Positions 1 to 7,542 of a stretch of 12,074 nucleotides of DNA are shown here, piece after piece. Within the stretch, counting starts at the first letter, position 1; the number at the start of each line of letters is the position of its first letter. The position numbers and the translations under genes are program-made. The notes under the pieces were generated by a model. The model was not told the origin of the DNA. It did not search any database and saw only the letters and a program-made list of their open reading frames with translations. The stretch is from an uncultured Rhizobiaceae group bacterium (GTDB lineage: Bacteria; Pseudomonadota; Alphaproteobacteria; Rhizobiales; Rhizobiaceae), in NCBI GenBank assembly GCA_938009335.1, contig CALLHT010000097.1, positions 1-12,074 on the forward strand, in the 5' to 3' direction.

Positions 1-756
1 TTCAACAGCAATACAATTGAGATGATTGCCATCACGTTCATGATCCTTGGATCCATTCCGTTCATTTTGTTTGTGCAGGGGTTCCAGGGGAATCCATCCC
101 GAATTTGGAAGAACTCGCAGGTCAGGGTTTTTATAATGACCCTTGTGGCATTCACGGCGATTGCCTGGTCCTTGCATCCCGCTGGCGATACCGCCCCTCG
201 AAACAGTTTACTTGAAGCCGCGTTTAGCGTGACTTCAATCATGACCGGAACGGGGTACTCAGCAGTTGATTATGGGCAATGGGCTATCGGAGCAAATGCG
301 TTTTTCTTTATGATCATGTTCATCGGTGGATGCGCGGGATCAACCTCCTGCGGCATCAAAATTTTCCGCTTTCAGGTTATGTTTGAAACCATTCGCCAAC
401 ACGTGAGCCGCGTCTTTTACCCCAATGGTATTTTCATCATGCGCTTTAACAGGCAACCGATTGATGATGGCGTATCCAGCGCAGTGATGAACTTCTTTGC
501 GGTTTATTTCCTGCTGTTTGGTGTCTTTGCATTACTGCTCAATATGACCGGTCTTGATTTTCTTACCTCCATGTCGGCAGCGGGTACATCAATATCCAAT
601 GTAGGACCAGGGCTGGGTGATATGATCGGGCCACATACAACCTTCAAAGAACTCAATGATACTGCCAAGTGGATCTTAAGTGCGGCCATGCTTGTGGGTC
701 GATTGGAGCTGTTCACTGTCCTTGTGCTGTTTATTCCACGTTTCTGGCTGGACTAA
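1..756 (+). CDS. trkH: TrkH-family potassium uptake protein, C-terminal part (5' end outside window)
   Basis: Integral inner-membrane subunit of the Trk/Ktr potassium uptake system, which moves K+ through a four-loop pore gated by a cytoplasmic TrkA-type nucleotide-binding subunit not seen here. The frame is open from base 1, so 251 residues are visible, about half of a usual ~480-residue TrkH. Seen in order: a hydrophobic segment; the SQVR stretch before the next membrane helix; a pore loop with TGTGYSAVDYG (about residues 80-90); the GGCAGSTSCGIKIFR stretch; a last pore loop with SISNVGPGLG; and the family ending GRLELFTVLVLF-PRFW. The usual GG before IK is CG here, which I believe is common in alphaproteobacterial members. 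The gene ends in TAA and converges on the efflux pump gene with three bases between stop codons. TrkH rather than KtrB is preferred from the C-terminal motif. The true start is off-window. Confidence 0.93.
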   Translation, partial: FNSNTIEMIAITFMILGSIPFILFVQGFQGNPSRIWKNSQVRVFIMTLVAFTAIAWSLHPAGDTAPRNSLLEAAFSVTSIMTGTGYSAVDYGQWAIGANAFFFMIMFIGGCAGSTSCGIKIFRFQVMFETIRQHVSRVFYPNGIFIMRFNRQPIDDGVSSAVMNFFAVYFLLFGVFALLLNMTGLDFLTSMSAAGTSISNVGPGLGDMIGPHTTFKELNDTAKWILSAAMLVGRLELFTVLVLFIPRFWLD

Positions 757-759
757 GTG

Positions 760-3700
760 TCATTCAGCTGGTTGTTGTGTAACCCGTTCTTCGCGATTGC
801 CAAAAACTGCCTTGATCATATTGCCGATATCGTTGCCAATCCCGATGAGCGACGGCACCAAGAACAGAACCAACAAAGTTGCTAGCGCCAAACCGAATAC
901 GATCGTGATCGCCATCGGCAGCAAGAATTGCGCCTGAAGGCTCTTTTCGAACATCAAAGGGAATAAGCCGCCAATCGTGGTCAATGAGGTTAACAACACT
1001 GCCCGCAAACGGTCGCGACTTGCACCAATCGCGGCTTCTTCCATTGTTTCGCCCTCATCTAACCGTTCATCCAATCGGCTTACAAGAATGATTGAATCGT
1101 TCACCAATATCCCAGACAACCCCAGCAAGCCAATGAAAGACAAAATAGTCAGTTTAAAGCCAAGCAGCCAATGGCCAACTACGGCACCTACCAAACCAAA
1201 TGGAATGATCAACATAATCGCAATGGGCCGGAAGTAATTGCCAAAGACCCAAGCAAGAATGATGTAGATGAACGCGAGCGCGGCGATTGTTCCCGTTTGC
1301 AAGTCAGCGAAAGCCTCTTTGCGCTCCTCGTCACGTCCGCCGAATTTATAGTCGAGGCCCATTTGATCCAATACGACGGGCATTTCGCTACGGCGTAGAA
1401 TTTCTAGTGCCTGATCTGTTGTCATGATGTCGGTGTTCAAGTCAGCAGTGACCGAAACTATCGTCTTGCCGTCAAGACGTTGAATTGCAGAGAACCCCTG
1501 TTTCTCTCTTAGGGACACCACCTCTTCAAGCGGGACGAACTCCCCGGTCGGACTACGAAGTTCGAAATTCCGTAGTTTGTTACCGCCTTCGTCGCGGCTG
1601 GTCCTGGTAACCCTAATCGTGACTTCATCATCCCCTTGCGCAAATCGCCGAGGGATTGCGCCATCGAAAGCATTGCGAACCTGACGCCCTACTTCGTCGA
1701 TCGTAAAGCCAAGGGCTGCACCGCGTGGTAGCAGCTCCATTACAAGTTCCGGCTTGCCAAATGGCAGGTCGTCGGAAACGCCGGAGACGCCATCAATGCT
1801 GGAAATGATTGGGATGATCGCAGTTGCCGCTTCTTTTAGTTTAGAAACATTGGCACCTGACACCTGAATGTCGATATCGCGGCCAGGCGGACCGCCTCTT
1901 GTTTCAAAAATCGCTATGCGCCGTGTGTCTGCGATCTTTGGAAGTGCTTTACGCCAAGCCTTTACGATCTCGGGTGTGCGAATTGTTCGCACTTCTGAAG
2001 AAGACAATTGCACGCGGAATTCTGCCAAATTATCCCCTACACTGCGCCCGGCACTACCCAACGTCACAAAAACCGCCGTCACCAGATCTTCCTGATTATC
2101 TGTAAACCCGGATACGGCACGTGCTAATGAAGCCTCAACTTCACTGATAACTTCCAATGCGCGCGGCTCAGGGATGCCTGCATTGAACACAATCCGCGCA
2201 CGAATGTTTTCAGCTTCCGGTGACGGGAAGAACACAAACTTTACCTGATCACCACGGATCAAACCGACCGCGAATACCATAACGCTGGCAACAGCAATCG
2301 CGACGGTGACATAGCGCCAACGATAGGAAACAGTCACCATCCAGTTGAATGGACCATCCCTGAAAGCTCCAAACAGGCGGTCAAAGTTGCGACGGAACGC
2401 GCTCTCTTCATTTGCGCTTTTATGCTTTGGAGCCATGCGGCGGAGCAACCAAAAGATACCTTCAAACAGCGTGCCTGCCAGAAGCGAACCAAGCGTCAGC
2501 ATCAAAATGAAAATTGGCAGTGATACATCACCCTTTAGCGCAATGAACTGATCAAACAGGCTGAAGCCCTCCAGCCCTGTCGCGCCATCTGCAAACCGAT
2601 TTGAAACGACCAGCAGGATGCTTCCAATCACAAGCGCGAAGAACATCTGCCGCCAGAATGACCAAGTCCTGACCGGGCGGTCCTGAAGCGTGTGCGCAAG
2701 GTGGCCAGGCAGAATCAGGAAACATTCAATCAGACTTGCGATGATGACGGCAATCACAACATAAGGCATCACACCCATGATCTGACCAATGACACCGGAA
2801 ATCAGCAACATAGGTGCGAAAGCTGCCACGGTTGTGGTCATAGCAGCCATGACCGGCGTTAGCATGCGGTTCGCTCCGTTTTCAGCCGCTTCATAAGGAC
2901 CGTCGCCAGCCTCATGCCGCGAGGCCGTATGCTCGCCGACAACAATTGCATCATCCACAATGATGCCAAGCATCATGATCAACGCAAAAAGGGTGATCAT
3001 GTTGATAGTCTGCCCCAGCAGAAGCATAATGCCGAGGGTAGCAAACATGGCCACCGGAATGCCAGCTGCAACCCAAAAAGCGATCCGCGCGTTCAAAAAG
3101 ATGAAGAGCGTCCCAACCACTAGGACGAGACCGAAAACACCATTCCAGAACAACAGTGAAATACGTTGCACGAGTGAATCAGCACGAACTTCATATTTCT
3201 TCAGTTCAACGCCGGGAGGTAAAGCACCCTCAACCTCTTGTAGATACTCGTCCAGAATTCGCGCCGTATCAAGCGTATCGGCGGTTAAAGCGCGTTCAAC
3301 CGTTATCTGTATCGCCGGCTTTCCATCAGACAGACCAATAGAAGATCCATCTTCAAAACCTTGGCTTATCTTTGCGATATCGCCAAGCAGCACTTTCTCG
3401 CCAGAAGCAAACGAGCGGATTTCAATGTCTCGAAGAGAATCCGGCGACTCGAGTTCAGCCAGTGCCCGGATTTGCTTTTCAACATCCGCCTTTAATTGGC
3501 CTGATGGTGTGTCACGACTGTTTCTGGAAATAGCTTCTGAGATTTCTGCAACTGATAGTCCAAGGCGGCGTAACTCGCGTTCTTCGATCTCGACTTTGTA
3601 TTCGAGATCGCGCATGCCGACCATGGTGATACGATCAATTCCACGCTCAATCAGATCATCGCGTATTTTCTTCGCATGAAGCCGTAAGGTTGTCTCCGGC

Positions 3701-4158
3701 ACATCACCCAAAATCGCAAGGCGTGCAACGCGATCAAAAAAAGGGCTCTTGGCAACTTCCGGTGCTTCCGCCTCTTCCGGCAAATTGGTCACGGTATTAA
3801 CGGCAGCATCGACATCTGCCACGGCCTGCTTCATGTCTGTTCCGGCAACAAACTCCAGCGAGATCGAACCAGCGCCTTCCCGGGCATAGGACACCATTTT
3901 GTCGACACCGCTGATGAAGCGAACTTCCGGTTCAATGATTTCGATGATGTTCTTTTCTATATCTTCGGCACTTGCGCCAGCCCAACTTACGCTGATCCTG
4001 ACTTCATCTCTGTCAACTGTCGGAAAGAACTGCGTATTGATGCGTGCAATGGAAAATATCCCGAACAGGATCATCAAAACCATCAAGAGATTTGCTGCAT
4101 TGGGATGCCGCGCAAACAGGCTTACGATTCCACCACCAGGTATCGTGCGCGCAATCAT
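760..4158 (-). CDS. RND-family efflux pump, inner-membrane permease (AcrB-like, HAE1 type)
   Basis: Proton-driven exporter of the resistance-nodulation-division superfamily, expected to act as a trimer with the fusion protein encoded just upstream and an outer-membrane channel not in this window. The 1132-residue product has the duplicated RND plan: first helix about 21-40, a periplasmic porter half, helices 2-6 (about 333-484), a second half from about 614, and helices 8-12 (about 953-1105). Helix 4 carries the proton-relay pair D402-D403 in GIIVDDAIVVGE. Helix 10 reads GILVNDSIILV, so the AcrB lysine is asparagine, as in many HAE1 subfamilies; R1052 and T1057 in LRAVLLTSL look conserved. 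It is about 80-100 residues longer than AcrB because of an insert at about 495-580 with two hydrophobic stretches. The start ATG overlaps the upstream stop (ATGA), implying translational coupling. Substrate cannot be read from sequence. Confidence 0.93.
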   Translation of the reverse strand: MIARTIPGGGIVSLFARHPNAANLLMVLMILFGIFSIARINTQFFPTVDRDEVRISVSWAGASAEDIEKNIIEIIEPEVRFISGVDKMVSYAREGAGSISLEFVAGTDMKQAVADVDAAVNTVTNLPEEAEAPEVAKSPFFDRVARLAILGDVPETTLRLHAKKIRDDLIERGIDRITMVGMRDLEYKVEIEERELRRLGLSVAEISEAISRNSRDTPSGQLKADVEKQIRALAELESPDSLRDIEIRSFASGEKVLLGDIAKISQGFEDGSSIGLSDGKPAIQITVERALTADTLDTARILDEYLQEVEGALPPGVELKKYEVRADSLVQRISLLFWNGVFGLVLVVGTLFIFLNARIAFWVAAGIPVAMFATLGIMLLLGQTINMITLFALIMMLGIIVDDAIVVGEHTASRHEAGDGPYEAAENGANRMLTPVMAAMTTTVAAFAPMLLISGVIGQIMGVMPYVVIAVIIASLIECFLILPGHLAHTLQDRPVRTWSFWRQMFFALVIGSILLVVSNRFADGATGLEGFSLFDQFIALKGDVSLPIFILMLTLGSLLAGTLFEGIFWLLRRMAPKHKSANEESAFRRNFDRLFGAFRDGPFNWMVTVSYRWRYVTVAIAVASVMVFAVGLIRGDQVKFVFFPSPEAENIRARIVFNAGIPEPRALEVISEVEASLARAVSGFTDNQEDLVTAVFVTLGSAGRSVGDNLAEFRVQLSSSEVRTIRTPEIVKAWRKALPKIADTRRIAIFETRGGPPGRDIDIQVSGANVSKLKEAATAIIPIISSIDGVSGVSDDLPFGKPELVMELLPRGAALGFTIDEVGRQVRNAFDGAIPRRFAQGDDEVTIRVTRTSRDEGGNKLRNFELRSPTGEFVPLEEVVSLREKQGFSAIQRLDGKTIVSVTADLNTDIMTTDQALEILRRSEMPVVLDQMGLDYKFGGRDEERKEAFADLQTGTIAALAFIYIILAWVFGNYFRPIAIMLIIPFGLVGAVVGHWLLGFKLTILSFIGLLGLSGILVNDSIILVSRLDERLDEGETMEEAAIGASRDRLRAVLLTSLTTIGGLFPLMFEKSLQAQFLLPMAITIVFGLALATLLVLFLVPSLIGIGNDIGNMIKAVFGNREERVTQQPAE

Positions 4159-5540
4159 TTTGTATTCTCGACAAGCTTGTCAGTACGTTCTGGCTTCGTC
4201 GATGCATTGCTGGGTGGGCGAACGTTAAGCCCGTCCGAGATTTCAGCAATCCGTGTTGTCAGGATTTCATCGCCTGATTTTAGATTGCCAGTCAGAATGA
4301 CATAGGCACCGTCACGAGCATGAACCTTTATCTTTCTGGATTCCAACTTACCCTCAACCACCGCGTAAATTGTATCGTCTTGGTAAAGCGCTGAATCAGG
4401 AATGCGGAAATGAGCATCGAATTTCTTATCCGGCACAATCACTTCGACAAATGCACCCGGTCGCAACGCGCTTGTCGCGACATCTCCAGTGATTGCCGCG
4501 ATCACCTCAACGCCACCACGCGAGGACGTGATTTGTGCACCAATCCGGTCAATGGTTGCCGGATATCGAAATTCTTCTCCGCCAACACTCCAAATGACTT
4601 CAACTTCCCGGCCGGAAATGCCAACTTGATCAGACTGAATTCTACCAAACCGTTCGTCCGTCAGGGTGAACCGAACCTCCAGCACGTCAGCCTCATACAT
4701 GGCAACGACCATGTCATTGGCACCAATCAAACGGCCAACGCCGGCATTCTTTTCAGTCACAATGCCACTCAAAGGTGCACGCAGCACTGAATCTTCAATG
4801 TTTCGCATTGCTTGGAGTTCAGCGCGCTCGAACCGCGCCAAAACTGCTTCCAATTGCTGTAGTCTGCTTTGCTCCGCGACAAGATTAAGTTCTGATTGTT
4901 CCAGCGATTGGCGTCTCTGGCTGACGATTAACTCGCGGTCTTCAACTTGCTTTGATGTAGCAGTTCCCCGTGTCTTCAGCGATGCGATCCGCTTGAGATC
5001 ATTCTCCGCCAGTTTCATTTGATCTTGCAGGCTGCGAATGCGGGATTCTTCAATGCCTACCCGAGCTTTGTTTTCCTCAATTCGCGCTTCGGTTTCACGA
5101 ATGTTCGCTTTTGCATTTGCAAGTTCTGTTTCAAAATTAAACGGGTCTATGCGAAGGAGTTCTGTTTCTTTTTCAATGCGGCCGCCAACTTTGAGTTCCG
5201 GGTTCACTGAAACAATTTTTCCGGCAACCAGCGAGCGTAATTGAACGGCTTGAGCTGCTTGAACTTCGCCGTAAACCAAAAGGTCAGGCTGAAACTCCCC
5301 CTCTTCCGCCACGATCGTATTCACCGTATAACTGGTCTGGAATGGAGGACGCGATGGCGGGTCTTCTTTCAAGCTGACAAAATGGTTCATGCCCAAGAAA
5401 CCGCCGAAGAGTACAAGCAGCATCAGGCAGAGTTGCGCAATGGCCCGGAACATCACGATAAAAGCCGACCGTTTGCGCTTTTCCTGCACAACTTCCAATT
5501 CAGCATTTAGTTCGTCGTTTGTTGTCAACATGGCCATCAT
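4155..5540 (-). CDS. RND efflux periplasmic adaptor (HlyD/AcrA-type membrane fusion protein)
   Basis: Adaptor that links an RND pump to an outer-membrane channel across the periplasm. The 461-residue product has a charged cytoplasmic N-terminus (KRKR at 21-24), one membrane anchor at about 27-50 and no lipobox cysteine, so it is anchored by the helix rather than by lipid. Next come the first half of a lipoyl-like domain (about 88-132), a long heptad-rich coiled-coil hairpin (about 133-247, rich in E, A, R, Q), the second lipoyl half with APLSGIVTEKNAGVGR (255-270), then beta-barrel and membrane-proximal domains (LRPGAFVEV near 359-367). The start chosen is the first of two adjacent ATGs, since an AAGGGGG ribosome site lies eight bases upstream; the next ATG is also possible. 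It is first in a two-gene operon with the pump. No regulator gene is adjacent. Confidence 0.92.
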   Translation of the reverse strand: MMAMLTTNDELNAELEVVQEKRKRSAFIVMFRAIAQLCLMLLVLFGGFLGMNHFVSLKEDPPSRPPFQTSYTVNTIVAEEGEFQPDLLVYGEVQAAQAVQLRSLVAGKIVSVNPELKVGGRIEKETELLRIDPFNFETELANAKANIRETEARIEENKARVGIEESRIRSLQDQMKLAENDLKRIASLKTRGTATSKQVEDRELIVSQRRQSLEQSELNLVAEQSRLQQLEAVLARFERAELQAMRNIEDSVLRAPLSGIVTEKNAGVGRLIGANDMVVAMYEADVLEVRFTLTDERFGRIQSDQVGISGREVEVIWSVGGEEFRYPATIDRIGAQITSSRGGVEVIAAITGDVATSALRPGAFVEVIVPDKKFDAHFRIPDSALYQDDTIYAVVEGKLESRKIKVHARDGAYVILTGNLKSGDEILTTRIAEISDGLNVRPPSNASTKPERTDKLVENTK

Positions 5541-5548
5541 TCTTGTTA

Positions 5549-5555
5549 CCCCCTT
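5549..5555 (-). promoter_or_regulatory. Ribosome binding site of the efflux adaptor gene
   Basis: On the minus strand AAGGGGG sits eight bases before the ATG at 5540. It favours that ATG over the three alternatives just inside the gene (5537, 5531 and later). Confidence 0.6.
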
Positions 5556-5585
5556 ATAGGTATAACAATTTCCGTGAAGGGCAAG

Positions 5586-5599
5586 TTACACTTTTGTAA
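5586..5599. promoter_or_regulatory. Palindrome TTACA-N4-TGTAA upstream of efflux operon, candidate operator
   Basis: A perfect five-base inverted repeat with a four-base centre (TTACACTTTTGTAA) lies about 46 bases before the efflux adaptor start and upstream of AT-rich, -10-like sequence (TATACC and TATAAG, about 5556-5567 on the minus strand). RND operons are often repressed by TetR- or MarR-type proteins that bind palindromes in this position, so an operator is a reasonable guess. No regulator gene is in the window, and short palindromes also occur by chance. Confidence 0.3.
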
Positions 5600-5603
5600 T
5601 CAA

Positions 5604-5625
5604 ACCGCGACGTACTTAACGCGGT
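5604..5625 (-). terminator. Inverted repeat after hslO, possible weak terminator
   Basis: ACCGCG and CGCGGT (six-base stem, ten-base loop) lie 16 bases past the hslO stop on the minus strand and are followed by TTGATT rather than a clean T run. It may end the argD-argF-hslO transcript weakly. It could instead be an operator for the efflux operon. Confidence 0.35.
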
Positions 5626-5641
5626 ATTGCGAATGTAAACC

Positions 5642-6625
5642 TTAAGCCAGTTCTTCGGCGGTAATATGGTAGGACGTACTGCAGAACTCGCACTTGGTTT
5701 GATAGCCTGCTTCAATATCATTCGGCTTATCAGGATCATCTTCGAAACTTTTAACGAGAGAGATCACTTTTTCGCGCGAGCAGGTACAATTCTCCCGGAC
5801 CGGAATGCCATCAAAAACGCGAACGCCGTGCTCATGGAAAAGGCGGTACAAGAGGCGTTCAACCGCAAGATTTGGGTCGGTCAGCTCATCATCACCAATC
5901 GTCCCCATCAAAGCCGCAGCTTCTGTCCAGGCTTCATCATCGTCGCGATCATCAAAGTCTTCGTCTTCACGTCCACTTGGCAGGTCGCGGGTTACAACGC
6001 GTTCGCTTGATTCAGGCAGGAATTGCGTAATCAATCCGCCTGCGCGCCAAGCGTTCTCCACGCTACCATCTTCCAGCCGCCGAATAACCTGCGCGACCGA
6101 AAGCTTCACTTTCGTGGGAATTTGTTCAGACTGTTGGAAATATTGATGCGCGACTTCTTCAAGCGAAACGCCATCCAAGGCCACAATGCCTTGATAGCGC
6201 TGCATATGCTCGCCTTGATCGATGGTTAGAGCCATGACACCATTGCCGAGCAACTCACGCGGAGTAGCGTTACCCTGCCGCTCAGCTTCTGCCACAGCAT
6301 CAGCATCAAAACGGGCATAGGCACGAACAGAATCTGGTGTGGCGAAATCCACCACAGCCAGAGAAACCGGACCATCTGATTGGGTTTGCAAGATAAAGTT
6401 GCCTTCGAACTTCAATGAGCTTCCGAGCAAAACTGAAAGAACCACAAGTTCTGCAACCAGAAAGCTCACATCTTGAGGATAATCATGACGCTTCAATATG
6501 GCATCCAGCATCGGCCCCATCTGAATGGCCCGACCGCGAACATCTAATGGCTCCACAGCATAAGGAACGACGACATCGTCGCCTGCAAGCGTGAACTCTA
6601 TTTCTTCGGTCTTTGCGTCACTCAT
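5642..6625 (-). CDS. hslO: Hsp33 redox-regulated holdase chaperone
   Basis: Cytoplasmic chaperone that is inactive while reduced and zinc-bound; oxidation of its four cysteines releases zinc, unfolds the linker and exposes client-binding surfaces. The 327-residue product has the N-terminal Hsp33 core with GRAIQMGPMLDAIL near 31-44, LLGSSLKFEGNFILQTQSDGPV near 66-87, and the linker ending in ERLLYRLFHEHGVRVF (256-271). The C-terminal redox module has C280 and C282 (CTC) and C312 and C315 (CEFC), the classic CXC-X29-CXXC arrangement with all four cysteines present. A longer reading to an upstream ATG would run 93 bases into argF. The ATG at 6625, one base after the argF stop, gives MSDAKTEEIEF and fits family length. 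A very acidic stretch (about 218-233) sits in the linker. It is last in the argD-argF-hslO operon. Confidence 0.95.
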   Translation of the reverse strand: MSDAKTEEIEFTLAGDDVVVPYAVEPLDVRGRAIQMGPMLDAILKRHDYPQDVSFLVAELVVLSVLLGSSLKFEGNFILQTQSDGPVSLAVVDFATPDSVRAYARFDADAVAEAERQGNATPRELLGNGVMALTIDQGEHMQRYQGIVALDGVSLEEVAHQYFQQSEQIPTKVKLSVAQVIRRLEDGSVENAWRAGGLITQFLPESSERVVTRDLPSGREDEDFDDRDDDEAWTEAAALMGTIGDDELTDPNLAVERLLYRLFHEHGVRVFDGIPVRENCTCSREKVISLVKSFEDDPDKPNDIEAGYQTKCEFCSTSYHITAEELA

Positions 6626-6626
6626 C

Positions 6627-7538
6627 TTACAATCCAGCCAGACACCATTTAAGGATGCCTTTTTGCGCGTGAAGGCGGTTCTCTGCTTCGTCAAACACCA
6701 CAGATTGAGGTCCGTCAATCACTTCATTGGTTACCTCTTCCCCACGATGCGCAGGGAGGCAATGCATGAAAATCGCTTCTGGCTTTGCATGGGCCATCAA
6801 CTCATCATTCACCTGAAATGGCGCAAACGTATTATGCCCACTTGCCTCATCTTCAAAGCCCATGGACTTCCAGGTGTCTGTCAGAACGCAGTGTGCATCC
6901 TTGGTGGCTTTCACCGGATCATTTGAGATTGTGATCGTCGCTCCTTTGGCACGGGCACGATCCACAAAATCTTGGTTTGGCTCACGCCCTTCTGGAACCG
7001 CGATATCCAATTCAAAACCAAAGATGGCAGAAGCTTCCATCAGAGAATTCAATACGTTATTGCCATCTCCGGTCCAAGCAAGCTTTTTGCCTTTCGCGCT
7101 TCCAAGTTTTTCTTCAATCGTCATGATGTCCGCCATGATCTGGCATGGATGGGTATCATCCGTTAGCCCATTGATCACCGGAACGGTTGCGTTTTCAGCC
7201 AATTCGAGAAGACGCGAATGAGCCGTGGTGCGGATCATGATCGCATCCACATAGCGCGAAAGAACCCGTGCTGTATCGGCAATCGTTTCGCCACGACCCA
7301 GTTGCATATCGCTGCCAGAGAGAAATAACGTCTCACCACCCAGTTGCCGCATACCAACGTCAAACGAAACCCGGGTTCGCGTTGAGGGTTTGTCAAACAC
7401 CATTGCAAGCATCTTGCCTTCAAGAGGTCGTTCGCGTTGGTCGTCGGCCTTCATGGCGTGCGACGCAGAAAGAATATCAAATAGATCCGATGAATCGACG
7501 CTGGAAAGGTCGAGAAAATGGTTCACACTGGAAGACAT
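6627..7538 (-). CDS. argF: Ornithine carbamoyltransferase
   Basis: Cytoplasmic enzyme joining carbamoyl phosphate and ornithine to give citrulline, the sixth step of arginine biosynthesis. The 303-residue product has typical length. The carbamoyl-phosphate motif STRTR is at 52-56 (after FDKP), HPCQ at 130-133, the ornithine-binding DTWKSMG at 221-227, and HCLPAHRG at 259-266. The SMG and HCLP motifs separate it from aspartate carbamoyltransferase. The ATG at 7538 is preferred to an upstream ATG at 7583 that would overlap the end of argD; from 7538 the protein begins MSSSVNHFLDLSS, as rhizobial homologues do in my recollection. It follows argD by four bases and precedes hslO by one, so the three genes are almost certainly cotranscribed. 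No key residue appears missing. Confidence 0.96.
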   Translation of the reverse strand: MSSSVNHFLDLSSVDSSDLFDILSASHAMKADDQRERPLEGKMLAMVFDKPSTRTRVSFDVGMRQLGGETLFLSGSDMQLGRGETIADTARVLSRYVDAIMIRTTAHSRLLELAENATVPVINGLTDDTHPCQIMADIMTIEEKLGSAKGKKLAWTGDGNNVLNSLMEASAIFGFELDIAVPEGREPNQDFVDRARAKGATITISNDPVKATKDAHCVLTDTWKSMGFEDEASGHNTFAPFQVNDELMAHAKPEAIFMHCLPAHRGEEVTNEVIDGPQSVVFDEAENRLHAQKGILKWCLAGL

Positions 7539-7542
7539 AGGA

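Noticed and set aside
757..800. Possible terminator between trkH and the RND pump gene (GGTT/AACC near 769-783)
   Set aside because: The stem is only four pairs with no T run. With three bases between stop codons, termination probably occurs inside the opposite gene or by Rho.
2960..3679. 239-codon plus-strand open frame opposite the RND pump gene
   Set aside because: It is antisense to a clearly conserved coding region, and its serine- and arginine-rich product is typical of a shadow frame.
6627..6718. Extension of hslO upstream to an ATG at 6718
   Set aside because: The extra 31 residues would lie inside the argF coding region, whereas the ATG one base after the argF stop gives the normal Hsp33 length.
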